A stretch of 39,989 bases of DNA from Deinococcus betulae (GTDB taxonomy: Bacteria; Deinococcota; Deinococci; Deinococcales; Deinococcaceae): contig NZ_JAIQXU010000037.1 of the NCBI RefSeq assembly GCF_020166395.1, positions 1 to 39,989 of the forward strand. Reading direction: 5' to 3'. Positions 8,335 to 17,271 of the stretch are shown here, in pieces. The number at the start of each line of letters is the position of its first letter. Within the stretch, counting starts at the first letter, position 1. The notes beneath the pieces are model-generated. The model did no database searches. It was not told the origin of the DNA and was given only the letters and a program-made list of their open reading frames with translations. The translations under genes and the position numbers were made by a program.

Positions 8335-8340
8335 AGCTTA
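8335..8340 (-). promoter_or_regulatory. Leaderless-type -10 element for the DUF2167 gene
   Basis: On the minus strand TAAGCT (TANNNT) ends 6 nt before the ATG at 8328, the leaderless arrangement. No Shine-Dalgarno is visible and the -35 is weak. Confidence 0.4.
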
Positions 8341-8473
8341 GGGAGCGTTGACCGGAGACATTGCCACACTTGCGGTGTCCCCCACCGGGGGCAGGACCCT
8401 GGCCGCAGAGTGTCCCCGACACAGGAACGCGCCGCTTTTGCGCCCAGAGGCCGGTGGTACGCTCAGAGACGCT

Positions 8474-9880
8474 ATGGATTCTTACGACGTGTTGGTCATC
8501 GGCGGCGGCCCAGCAGGCTACGTGGCCGCCATTCGCGCCGCGCAGCTGGGCTTTAAGACGGCCTGCGTGGACGCCTTCGAGCGGGGCGGCAAGGCCTCCC
8601 TGGGCGGCACCTGCCTGAACGTGGGCTGCATTCCCAGCAAGGCCATGCTCGATTCCAGCGAGAAGTTTGAAGTCATGCAGCACGACTTTGCCGACCACGG
8701 TATCAACGTTCAGGGCGCTACCATTGACCTGGGCAAGATGCTCGGGCGGAAGGCCGCCGTGGTGGACAAGCTGACGGGCGGCGTGGCTTACCTGTTCAAG
8801 AAGAACAAGGTGACTTCCTTCTTCGGGCTAGGGCGCCTCGTGCGCCAGGACGAAGGCGGCTGGGTCGTGGACGCCGCCGGCATCGAGGTAAAAGCCAAGC
8901 ACGTCATCGTGGCGACGGGCAGCAGCCCCCGCGCGCTCCCGCTGGCCCCCTTCGGCCGTCATGTGGTGGACAACAGTGGCGCCTTGGCCTTTGAGGAAGT
9001 CCCAGGCCAACTGGGCGTGATTGGCGCCGGCGTGATTGGTCTGGAACTGGGCAGCGTGTGGCGCCGCCTGGGCGCCCAGGTGACGGTGCTTGAAGCCCTC
9101 CCCGGCTTCCTGATGGCCGCCGACGACGCCGTGGCCCGTGAGGCCCAGAAGCAGTTCCAGAAGCAGGGCCTGGCCTTCCACTTTGGCGTGAACATCAGCA
9201 GGGTCGAGCAGGACGACACTAGCGTCAGCGTGACCTACACCGAAAAAGAGCAGGAAGTCACGGCCCGCTTCGACAAACTCATCGTCTCCATCGGCCGCGT
9301 GCCCCATACGGCGGGACTGGGGGCCGAGGCTGTGGGCCTGGCGCTGGATGAGCGCGGTTTCGTAAAGGTGGACGGGCACTTCCGCACCAACCTGCCCGGC
9401 GTGTACGCCATTGGCGACGTGATTGGCGGCGCCATGCTGGCCCACAAGGCCGAGGAAGAGGGTGTGGCCCTGGCCGAGATGCTGGCGGGGCAAGCCGGGC
9501 ACGTCAACTACGACGTGATTCCCTGGGTGATTTACACCAGTCCCGAAATCGCCTGGGCTGGCCTGACCGAGAAGCAGGCCAAGGAGAAGGGGCTGAAGGT
9601 CAAAACAGGCCAGTTCCCCTTCAGCGCCAACGGCCGCGCCCTGGGCCACGGCGACCCGCGCGGCTTCGTGAAAGTGGTGGCCGACGCGCAGACCGACAAA
9701 CTGCTCGGTGTTCATATGGTCGGCCCGAACGTCAGCGAACTGATTGGCGAGGTCGTAGCCATCATGGAATTTGGCGGCAGCAGCGAGGATCTGGCCCGCA
9801 CCGTGCACGCCCACCCCACCCTCAGCGAAGTGGTGAAGGAAGCCGCCCTGGCGGCCGATAAGCGCTCGCTGCATATGTAA
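8474..9880 (+). CDS. lpdA: Dihydrolipoyl dehydrogenase (E3)
   Basis: A 468-residue flavoenzyme that reoxidises dihydrolipoamide on the E2 subunits of pyruvate or 2-oxoglutarate dehydrogenase, passing electrons through FAD to NAD+. It has the N-terminal FAD fingerprint [11 protein letters not shown], the redox disulfide in [16 protein letters not shown] (CLNVGC), the NAD fingerprint [13 protein letters not shown], a second FAD motif GVYAIGDV, and the C-terminal HAHPTLSE with the catalytic His-Glu region. ATG 8474 is chosen because the FAD fold starts at once; the open frame continues upstream to 8348 but that stretch is not protein-like. The E1 and E2 genes are not in the window. A weak TACGCT at 8458-8463 may be the -10. 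Confidence 0.96.
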   Translation: MDSYDVLVIGGGPAGYVAAIRAAQLGFKTACVDAFERGGKASLGGTCLNVGCIPSKAMLDSSEKFEVMQHDFADHGINVQGATIDLGKMLGRKAAVVDKLTGGVAYLFKKNKVTSFFGLGRLVRQDEGGWVVDAAGIEVKAKHVIVATGSSPRALPLAPFGRHVVDNSGALAFEEVPGQLGVIGAGVIGLELGSVWRRLGAQVTVLEALPGFLMAADDAVAREAQKQFQKQGLAFHFGVNISRVEQDDTSVSVTYTEKEQEVTARFDKLIVSIGRVPHTAGLGAEAVGLALDERGFVKVDGHFRTNLPGVYAIGDVIGGAMLAHKAEEEGVALAEMLAGQAGHVNYDVIPWVIYTSPEIAWAGLTEKQAKEKGLKVKTGQFPFSANGRALGHGDPRGFVKVVADAQTDKLLGVHMVGPNVSELIGEVVAIMEFGGSSEDLARTVHAHPTLSEVVKEAALAADKRSLHM

Positions 9881-9924
9881 GGCGCTGGCCGGGGTGAGGC
9901 AGCACGTTCCTTCTTTGCCCCGGC

Positions 9925-9953
9925 TTGACGAATCCCAGAAAACCCAGTATCTT
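9925..9953 (+). promoter_or_regulatory. Promoter of tRNA-Glu
   Basis: TTGACG (9925-9930) and TATCTT (9948-9953) with a 17-bp spacer form a near-consensus sigma-70 promoter. Transcription would begin near 9960, about 70 nt before the mature tRNA. Confidence 0.65.
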
Positions 9954-10017
9954 TCTGTGCGTGCCGGAAACGGCGCCCCTTGAAAGGCAGTCAGCGGCGG
10001 CGAAAGCCAAAGCACAA

Positions 10018-10105
<88 letters not shown>

Positions 10106-10111
10106 AATAAG

Positions 10112-10134
10112 CCTCCGCCTCGGCGGAGGTTTTT
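10112..10134 (+). terminator. Rho-independent terminator of tRNA-Glu
   Basis: CCTCCGCC (10112-10119) pairs with GGCGGAGG (10122-10129), followed directly by TTTTT (10130-10134). It begins 8 nt after the CCA end. Confidence 0.9.
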
Positions 10135-10331
10135 GCTTTTGAATGTGAAATTGTTTGACGCCGTTATGGGACGCTGTTCGGAAGGTTTGCGCCTGTGCGT
10201 AGCTCAACGCGAAATGGTAGGTCGGCATCTACGAAGGTCAGAGGACACAGGGCTTTAGCAGGCGGCTTGAGAGTCAAGCCTCTTGCTGCATCATTCCTTG
10301 CCCTAGTGGATGACCACAGGGATGTCGGTCG

Positions 10332-11386
10332 TTATTCCTGGGTGGGATAGAGGCCTTGGAGCTTGTCTCGAGTTGCTGATGTCGAAAATTGCCAATTGAT
10401 GCGGACAGATCAGGCATTGCGGTCTGTTTCTCAGGCATGGAGTTCACGCTCAATGGCATCTTTGCTGGCCACGCGCTGCCCCAGACACTGTCGTTGTAAG
10501 GCCGACCATTCCAGCTCAACCATGTTCAGCCAGGAGGCGTGTAGATCCACTCGAATGGGCGGGTCAATCGCCGGGCTTCCTCGGCTGGAAGGTGTTGGTA
10601 CAGCGCTGCTGGGGTATGCGTCGAGAGCTGATCGAGCACCAGGCGAATTTGTGAAGCGCTCCATGCACTGGAGTTGCACAGCAAAGTCGGCATTCCCTCG
10701 TCGATCGGTGACCGTCACCGTGCGTTGACCCGTTAAGGGTTCCAGCGCGACAAAGAAATGGACGGTGCCACAGCGTTTGTACTTATGGTCTACCCGTGCC
10801 TGGTGTCTCGGCACGGGGGGCAGTGGATCCCGCACGTGATCAAGCAGCTGGTAGGACTTTTCATTGAAGCAGATGACCGGCCGCAAAGCATCGTAGGGCT
10901 GGGCATACGAGTCCAAGACCACTTCCATGCGCCAGACGAAGTCTGCGCCTACCTGGGCGACACACCAACTTTGAACCTGCCACGGTCCCTGCGCGTTTTT
11001 TTCAGCGTGCGCCGCACTGTTTCGTCACTGATGCTCTCCACGACACCCAATGTCACCAGCCGGTCGGCCAGCAATTGCATCGTCCACGTCTCCCGGCCGT
11101 CGGGAGTAGAGCACACCTCAGCAATCAGGATCGCCGTCTGCTGAGCATTCAGTTTCGGAGGCTGCTTTGGTCGTGCTTTCTCGTACAGAGCGGCCTGAAG
11201 ACCACCCTCGACATACTTCCTGCGAATGGACGCCACAGTCGCGGCACTCACGCTGTGTCGCTGGGCTATATCTCGGTCCAACAGGCCTTGATCGCTTAGC
11301 AAGAGCAGGCATGCGCGCGTCATCTCGGTGAGCTGTTGCCGTTCATCATCGCTCAGCTGCACGACCCACTGTTTCTGTCGGCCCAT
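10332..11386 (-). pseudogene. IS630 transposase, two-frame, inactivated
   Basis: The HTH half (10949-11386, starting MGRQKQWVVQLSDDERQQL, with HSVSAATVASIRRKYVEGG) is followed in the -1 frame by the DDE half (QVGADFVWRMEVVLDSYAQPYD onward). The join fits a -1 shift at an A7 run, so the two-frame layout may be natural. The gene is nevertheless broken. The first catalytic Asp is Asn (ICFNEKSYQL). The second-Asp region (RLVLDQLSTHTPAALYQ) lies in a third frame, needing two further indels around 10540-10690. The C-terminus contains TGA codons in place of sense codons plus another shift. The remnant of the natural stop is near 10332. Confidence 0.85.
10996..11002 (-). other. A7 slippery heptamer for -1 frameshifting
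   Basis: On the minus strand CTG AAA AAA ACG contains seven A residues at the end of the HTH half. A -1 slip here gives L-K-K-N-A-Q-G-P-W, joining directly to the IS630 catalytic domain frame. Without the slip, translation stops at 10949. Confidence 0.65.
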
Positions 11387-11426
11387 CCCTGATAATAACG
11401 CCTGTCATGCCTGTGGTCATGCACTA

Positions 11427-12064
11427 GGAGCATCAGGGGTAGCGGTTCGAGGGTGGCGGTAAAGATTAGAGACTCGGACATGCAAGGCAAGAAAGTCCTG
11501 TGTTCGCCATCATTGCTTGAAGCCAAGCTGAGCGCGTCCTTTTTGTCGGGTGGAAGCATGGACATCTCCCGAAGAGCTGCCCCAAAACTCCACGGTGGGG
11601 ATGGCGTCTAGCATGTTGTAGGCCCCATCAGACGTATGGAGATGGAGAAGGAAGTCCACCGCCTCCCTACCTTGGTACCCCTGAAACAGGGTAGAGAGTA
11701 CTTTACCGCGCTGGTCCAGAGGACATTGAGAACCTCGGCGTAGTTCTTCCCTCAGGAGTAGCGTGGATTTGATGTTTCGCTGTCACAGGGTCTTGTGACA
11801 GACTTGAATACTGAATTAGTAGAACAGGTCCTGAACATCAAGCTGCCTCAACAGGAAGCGGTTCTAGAACTGAAGCGCGTAACCGATGCTGTTGAAGGAA
11901 AAACGGTGGCAGCAAGGCTTCTGGTCACTCACAGCCCGCCACCCTAGCGGCCTTAAGTTGACAGAATTACCAAGACGGCTGGCGTGGTGAACCTTATGTT
12001 CCACTGGCTATTTTGTGAAAGAAAATAGCCCAAGGGCAACAGGAAAGAGCCAGTCACTATAGTC
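11427..12064. other. Unassigned remnant region between IS630-A and the ligase pseudogene
   Basis: No intact gene is recognised. A plus-strand open frame of about 60 codons (roughly 11762-11947, ending VAARLLVTHSPPP and a TAG) and a minus-strand frame of about 90 codons (roughly 11510-11790, containing GYQGREAVDFLLHLHTSDG) both have protein-like composition but no start or recognised family. They are best read as gene fragments left by rearrangement. Confidence 0.4.
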
Positions 12065-13504
12065 ATGGGCGTGAGTGCCTCCTTTGAACCGCACACTGCG
12101 CCGCGGTGGCTCCCTGTTTAGCTGACTGGTTTGCTGGTGGCCTATGGGCTTTCTCCCGTTGCACTCCTAGTTCTGCCGCGAGTTGCCTCAGGCGGCGTGG
12201 TGACTGCTGGGATTCTATGCCCTCAGCCAGCAGATACCGACCCTACTTGCTCCAGAACCTTTGCTGGCCAGCGTTCTGACTGCTGCGCGGACACTGCTCA
12301 TGCTGGGATTGATAGGTGAGGGGGCGGCACTGGGTCAGGCCAATCGCTTGATGCCCCTGGGCCTCGGTCTGGGGATGGTGTACATAAGCGCGTTGGTCTA
12401 CAGCGTCATGGGTGGAACGGATTTCCTGAGTACCCGGCTGACCCATCCGCTTATGACACCCGTCTCACTGGGCCTCGCGGGGGCAGTTGGCATCTGGCTA
12501 TCGGCATTCGGGTTGGGGAAGCTGGTGTGGATGCTACCTTTAGCGGCCCTAGCGGCAGGCATGTTGCTTCCCTCGGGCAGCCGTGGCCCGCTTACTGGCG
12601 GCCGTGGTCGGGCTGCTGATGGGCGCCGCTGTGCGGCAGCGGCAGGGGATAAGGGTCATCCTGCTCATTGGCGCGGCCCTGACTGGGGCTTTACTTGTTG
12701 GGGAGCGTCTGGAACTCAGCAGTGTCACCAGACTCCTACAAGCAGACAACACTGGGCGTGACGTCATCTGGAACGACACGCTAGACGTGATCCGGAGCGC
12801 CCTGTGGAGCGGGGTGGGCAGCTACCGACTGGGGAGCGGTCTGGATCCTGCTGGCGATTGCGAGTGGTTCACGGGGGCGCAGGGTGAGACCCGGATTTGC
12901 CCAGCGTGGGCCAAGCAACTGGGAGACCCGTGGTTGAAGCGCATAACGTGACGCTGCAGCAATTGGCCGAAACGGGGCCGCTCGGCCTTGTAGGCTTGTT
13001 TGCTCCGCTCGGCGGGGTATTGACTGGAGCGTGGTATAGCCGTGACCCCCTGGCGCTCGCCGTTACGGGAGGGCTCATGGTGGCAACCTGGAACTACAAT
13101 ACCTTAATAATCCCGGCTGAGCTATTCTGGATGACCGCAGGAGCAAGCCTACTCCACTTCAAGTCAATTCGCTGGACGACAGGGTCCGTCGCATCCACCC
13201 TGCTGTTGGTACTCTCGGTGCCGGTACTCGCGCTGGCAGCACCTTCCGCGAAGTTTGCTGGCAAAGTCTCCTTCCTGCAACTGCCTGGTGAGGCGAGTCG
13301 CGGGGATCTATATGAAGTCGCCCTTCGGCTCCAGGAACCTACCGGGCAGTCCTGCGAACCTGCCGACGCAGTTGTGCGGCCGTGCAAACTGTGCCATTCA
13401 CGGTGCAGATAGGCGCTGCACCCGTGGTTGTTCTGAAAACCTGCCTGGCAGAGCAGGGCACTCAGCGCCTGGACTTGCTCCCTTATCCAGGGACATCTAG
13501 GTAG
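12065..13504 (+). pseudogene. Decayed O-antigen-ligase-like gene
   Basis: Three frames together reproduce a relative of the intact protein at 33531-35069. The ATG at 12065 begins a hydrophobic N-terminus with an in-frame TAG at 12119. A shift near 12205 leads to FYALSQQIPTLLAPE (intact copy FYALSQLLPALFSPE). A shift near 12590 leads to TGRDVIWNDTLDVI and GVGSYRLGSG (intact TGRDVIWENTLSVI, GVGSYRLGNF). A shift near 12900 leads to EAHNVTLQQLAETGPLGLVGLF (intact AHNAVLQQWAESGPLGVLGL). A shift near 13340 leads to the tail YRAVLRTCRRSC (intact YRVVLSACAASC). At least four frameshifts and one nonsense codon make it non-functional. Orientation is opposite to the intact copy. Confidence 0.9.
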
Positions 13505-14238
13505 CACAGCGGGCCTGGAGCGTGGAGGTGCAGCCATGACAGGGCAGCAAGGGAGGATAGGTTGGGTATGGCCCATGGGTGCTGTAGCTCTGGCCACTGC
13601 CGGCTTGCTGAGCCTGATTGAAGCGGCACCCTCAGCGCCGGAACTGGCTCTAATGGTTCCTGAGCAGCGCTCCTCTGCGCCAGCCGTGTTCAGGCCTGGG
13701 TACGAGTCGGAGCCTGGAAGTGTCCTGCAGCAAGGCGAAGGGTTCGCGTTGCTGGCGAACGGCTGGGTAGAAGCGCACGTCTGCAAACCTGGCGTCTTGC
13801 GTATTAGGGCACGTGGCGACTCAGGTGGAGAGAGTTGGCCACGTTTAGATGTTTCTGTGAATTCACGTTGGCTGCGGAGCACCGAGATTCGTGCGGGACA
13901 GACACTGGAACTTGAAGTGCCGGTTGCCGGTCAGGTGGTGCTGGCGTATCTGAATGATTACTACCGTTCGGAGGTGCGCCTCGCGAATCTAGACAATGTC
14001 CGACTTCAGGACGCGGGCTGCGCGGCCTTAGAGGTGGTTGTTCCGGCAGCCGCTGGGGCCCGTTGGTTAGCGGAAACCCGAAGCACTTGGCTGGTGAATA
14101 GCGTACCAGTAGTATTCACGCCATGCTCTGCAGGCACAGCAAGCAAGAGGCGCATTTCCAGAGCTAAGGTTCAGCCAGGAAGGACAGGTCATTCAGACTG
14201 CCAATGCAGGTACTCGCCGGCAACTGCTGCGCTTCCTA

Positions 14239-15317
14239 AGTAGAGTGCGAATAAGAAGTAGGATTAAGACATGGGCCGCCCGGCACGAAGGATCGAGATC
14301 AGCGACGCCGCCGACCAGCAGTTCCGTGCACTGGAATTCAATGTCCATGTGCATCCGAAAGTGTGATTTCGGGCGACCCTACTTCGGTTGCACCGCGCGG
14401 GGTGGACGGTCACCTAACTCGCGCAGCACTTTAACCGCAATCCACAAGCGGTGCACCACGATCTGACGCGCTTTGAACAGCACGGCATCGCGGGGCTGGC
14501 TGATGGGCAAGCCCCAGGCAAACCACCGCTGGTCACCGCAGAGATCGAGCCGTTCGTGCATGAGAAACTGCACCAAGACCATTTCTGGACGGCTTTGATG
14601 TTCTGTGACGCCGTGGCGCAGCACTTTCAGGTGACGATCAGTCCTCGAACCATGACCCAGCATCTGCACCGTCTGGGCTACACCTGGAAGCGGGCGGGGT
14701 ACTCACCCGCCAAACCACTCGACCCGGCTGTGCACCACAAACACGCCGCGTCCATTGAGACGCTGAAAAGGGGGCGCTGGACGGCAAACTTCGCCTGAGC
14801 TTTCTGGACCAGACCGGCCTGGGATTGATGTTGTCCATCGGTTCGACGTGGACCACTCGGGGCTCAGGCTGTCAGTTTGAGATCCCCACACGGTGGGGGC
14901 CAAGTGGACGCATCAATCTCATGGGCTGTTTCACGTTTGACGGGGCCAAGACCCACTTGGACGTGCGCGAACTGAATGGAAACTGCACGAGCGCACAGGT
15001 CATAGCCTTCCTCGACACCGTGGCACGGTCCTGTGACCCCCAGCGCTTGACCGTGGTGGTGTTGGACAATGCGCCCTTTCACAAGAGCGCTGCCCTGCGG
15101 AAGAAGATCCCACACTGGGCGGCTCAGGGTCTGTATCTCCAGTATCTGCCGCCCTACGCGCCGATGTTGAATCACATCGAGACCGTCTGGCGACGACTCA
15201 AGGGCTTTTTGATGCCCAGGCGCTGCTACGACTCTGTGGCACAGCTGCGCGATTCTCTCTACATCGCCTTGACCACCCTCGGCGTCCGGTTTGTCTAAAA
15301 TATATCTGCGAGTTACT
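14239..15317 (+). mobile_element. IS630-family insertion sequence (copy B)
   Basis: About 1079 bp between TA dinucleotides at 14237-14238 and 15318-15319. The ends are weakly inverted: AGTAGAGTGCGAATA on the left and, reverse-complemented, AGTAACTCGCAGATA on the right. The boundaries are confirmed by the host gene: excision with one TA restores an open frame into sequence homologous to the intact paralogue. Confidence 0.8.
14271..15298 (+). pseudogene. IS630 transposase (copy B), two nonsense codons and a frame change
   Basis: Starting MGRPARRIEISDAADQQF, the frame has TGA at 14364-14366 and TAA at 14415-14417 where sense codons are expected (HPK-V-x-FRATLLRLHRAGWTVT-x-LAQHFNRNP). The HTH and linker then run to ETLK, where a -1 change at the A4G5 run (14766-14774) opens the DDE domain KKGALDGKLRLSFLDQTGLG. 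All three catalytic positions are present: LDQTG, VVVLDNAPFHKS and NHIETVWRRLK. The frame change lies at the same protein position as in copy C, so it may be a normal programmed site, whereas the two stops mark decay. Confidence 0.85.
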
Positions 15318-15422
15318 TAGTTCAGGCGGCCCCATCACGGTCACGCTGCAAAATCCCTATACTAGGGAAACAGCCGACTGCAACCTCTATCTTGACCGCA
15401 TGAACTTTACCGCCCTTAACGC

Positions 15423-17246
15423 TCAACGAATACGGCCAAACTTGTTCTCCGGAATCAGACGCGTCAAGCCGGTCCGTATCGTGTCAGCATCCTCATTCTG
15501 AGCATATGCACATAAGACTTCGAGTTCGCGAGCGATAATGGCAGGGTCGACCGCTCCGAGCTTAGCACTGAAAATCTCGCTGTGGGTGGTGGCGTCGCTC
15601 CCTTCACTGGCAGTCAAGAGCTCCTCATAAAGCTTTTCCCCAGGGCGCACGCCACTGTAAACGATATCCACGTTCCTGGCACCAGAGAGACGGATGACGT
15701 CACGGGCCAGTTCTGCGATCTTAACCGGGTTGCCCATGTTTAGGACATATACCTTGCCGTTTTCGGCGAGACCACCAGCTTGCAGGACCAGTCGGGCCGC
15801 CTCTGGAATAGTCATGAAATACCGGACCATCTCGGGGTGGGTCACGGTGATCGGCCCGCCGGCGCGAATCTGGGCCATGAATGTCGGCACTACGCTGCCG
15901 CGGCTGCCAAGCACGTTACCGAAACGTACGGAAACCAAGGCCTGGTCTTCCCTCGCCCGCGCCGCACCCGCCGACACGACCATCTCGGCCACTCGCTTGG
16001 AAGCGCCCATCACGCTGGTGGGGTTCACTGCCTTATCAGTGGACACATTCACCAGACGGAAAACCCCGAACTCCAGACATAGGTCCACGACGTTTTTCGT
16101 GCCAACCACATTGTTGAGGATGGCTTCGGAGGGAACCTGTTCCATAAGGGGTACATGCTTGTGGGCAGCAGCGTGAAACACCACCTCGGGCCGGAATTCC
16201 TTGAAGACGGCGCGCAGGCGCTGGGCGTCGCGGACGTCGCCAATCAAACCCACTTGCTTGATCTCAGGCCAATTCCGAATCAGGTCCTGCTGGATTCCAA
16301 AGATGCTGTTCTCGCCGCGACCGAAAAGTAGGATGGTGGAAGGAGAGAAGCGGCATAGTTGCCGAACGAGTTCGGACCCGATACTCCCCCCGGCGCCAGT
16401 CACGAGGATCACGCGGCCGCGGAGATACCCGGCGATCTCGGCTGTGTTCAGTTCGACAGGTGGCCGGCGCAACAGATCCTCAAGATTGACGTCCCTGATC
16501 TGGTTAATGTTCACTTCGCCAGACAGGATCTCAAAAACGCCAGGAATGATGCGGTAGCGCACCCCAGCTTGACCGGCAAGTTCGACGACGCGACGGACGA
16601 AATCACCCGGCGCTGAAGGGGTGGCGATTAGAATCTCTTGCGCCTCCTCGCGCTGCACGACTTCAGGCAGGTCTGTAACGGTACCGAAGACCGGCAGTCC
16701 GACGATACGCTGGCGCTGCTTGGCCAGTTCATCGTCAAGGAAGCCGATGGGACTCAGACCTGCTTCCGGGTGTCGCTGCATCTCGCGGGCTATGAGAGAG
16801 CCGGCGTCTCCCGCACCGACGATCAGTACTCGCCGCTGCTCGCTGCCTGCTTGGCGGCGCGCCTGCTCGTCCAGAATGCGGACCAGGAGACGCGCGCCGC
16901 CCATCATCAGGAAGCCAAGGATGCCGCCAAGCAGCGGTACGCTGCGCGGCAACTGCAACCAACTCTGCAAAATGAAACCGGCGGCGAACATCACCAGGGT
17001 CGCGACTGCTGCCGCGCGCGCGAGCAGCATGAGATCCTTGACCCCAACCCGGCGCCAGTCTTGGTGTGGAAGCATGTAATACCGGCCAAGCATACCCATC
17101 ACCACGACGCTGAGGGCCACGTAGCCCCAGACGTTCTGGGGAACACCAATCTCGGTCAGAGAGGGCTTGCGAAAGGCGTAGGCGAGCAGGGCTGCCAGCC
17201 CCCACAGCAGCAGGTCAATCAGCGCTTTCACAGGCAAACGTTTCAT
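15423..17246 (-). CDS. PglF/CapD-like nucleotide-sugar 4,6-dehydratase
   Basis: A 607-residue membrane-bound SDR enzyme. Four hydrophobic helices lie in residues 8-125, then a CoA-binding-like Rossmann domain (VLIVGAGDAGSLIARE, about 140-155) and the catalytic Rossmann domain with VTGAGGSIGSELVRQL (about 282-297). The signature RRPPVEL precedes it. The active-site stretch STDKAVNPTSVMGASKR carries the TDK triad of PglF in place of the usual YxxxK. Such enzymes convert UDP-GlcNAc to UDP-4-keto-6-deoxy-GlcNAc, the first step to bacillosamine-type diamino sugars. The next gene upstream encodes the matching aminotransferase. It is the last gene of the operon and converges on the pseudogene. Confidence 0.92.
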   Translation of the reverse strand: MKRLPVKALIDLLLWGLAALLAYAFRKPSLTEIGVPQNVWGYVALSVVVMGMLGRYYMLPHQDWRRVGVKDLMLLARAAAVATLVMFAAGFILQSWLQLPRSVPLLGGILGFLMMGGARLLVRILDEQARRQAGSEQRRVLIVGAGDAGSLIAREMQRHPEAGLSPIGFLDDELAKQRQRIVGLPVFGTVTDLPEVVQREEAQEILIATPSAPGDFVRRVVELAGQAGVRYRIIPGVFEILSGEVNINQIRDVNLEDLLRRPPVELNTAEIAGYLRGRVILVTGAGGSIGSELVRQLCRFSPSTILLFGRGENSIFGIQQDLIRNWPEIKQVGLIGDVRDAQRLRAVFKEFRPEVVFHAAAHKHVPLMEQVPSEAILNNVVGTKNVVDLCLEFGVFRLVNVSTDKAVNPTSVMGASKRVAEMVVSAGAARAREDQALVSVRFGNVLGSRGSVVPTFMAQIRAGGPITVTHPEMVRYFMTIPEAARLVLQAGGLAENGKVYVLNMGNPVKIAELARDVIRLSGARNVDIVYSGVRPGEKLYEELLTASEGSDATTHSEIFSAKLGAVDPAIIARELEVLCAYAQNEDADTIRTGLTRLIPENKFGRIR

Positions 17247-17271
17247 ACACGTACGCCTCGCAAGGAAATGT

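Larger units (their letters stand above)
10306..11424 (-). mobile_element. Decayed IS630-family insertion sequence (copy A)
   Basis: About 1119 bp. Inverted ends match at about 26 of 31 positions: GTGGATGACCACAGG from 10306 inward, and on the other strand GTGCATGACCACAGG from 11424 inward, both continuing to CGTTATT. A TA dinucleotide flanks each side (10304-10305 and 11425-11426) within CCTAG/CTAGG, the usual IS630 target duplication. It sits about 170 bp after tRNA-Glu. The transposase inside is dead (see pseudogene). Confidence 0.85.
13536..15501 (+). pseudogene. Decayed beta-sandwich (CBM-like) gene, split by IS630-B
   Basis: This is the paralogue of the intact 32668-33534 gene. The first part (13536-14238) has an N-terminal membrane segment (WPMGAVALATAGLLSLIE) and repeat 1 with LNDYYRSEVRLANLDNVRL (intact YDNDYYRAELRLAQLSSFQL). 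After the insertion sequence, the second-repeat end GGPITVTLQNPYTRETAD follows (intact GQPVTLTVINPYNRRVED). Removing the element with one TA copy joins the two parts in the same reading frame. However, homology between about 14145 and 14235 runs in another frame (FPELRFSQEGQVIQTA), so indels are also present. The 3' end runs into the convergent PglF-like gene, probably a recombination junction near 15420. Confidence 0.85.

Noticed and set aside
8348..8473. Possible longer N-terminus of dihydrolipoyl dehydrogenase
   Set aside because: The frame is open upstream, but the extra 42 residues are not like the family, and the FAD fingerprint begins right after ATG 8474.
8828..10015. 395-codon minus-strand frame antisense to lpdA
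   Set aside because: It mirrors a well-conserved GC-rich gene; the His- and Gly-rich product is typical of antisense shadows.
10264..10280. Hairpin GGCTTGA-gag-TCAAGCC after tRNA-Glu
   Set aside because: It has no T tract and the tRNA already has a convincing terminator at 10112-10134; kept only as a chance or remnant structure.
10758..11144. Plus-strand frame across IS630-A
   Set aside because: It is antisense to the recognisable IS630 transposase halves on the minus strand.
13094..13882. Long minus-strand open frame over the ligase and beta-sandwich pseudogenes
   Set aside because: It is the antisense of sequence that aligns clearly with the intact pair at 32.7-35.1 kb; its product has no recognisable features.
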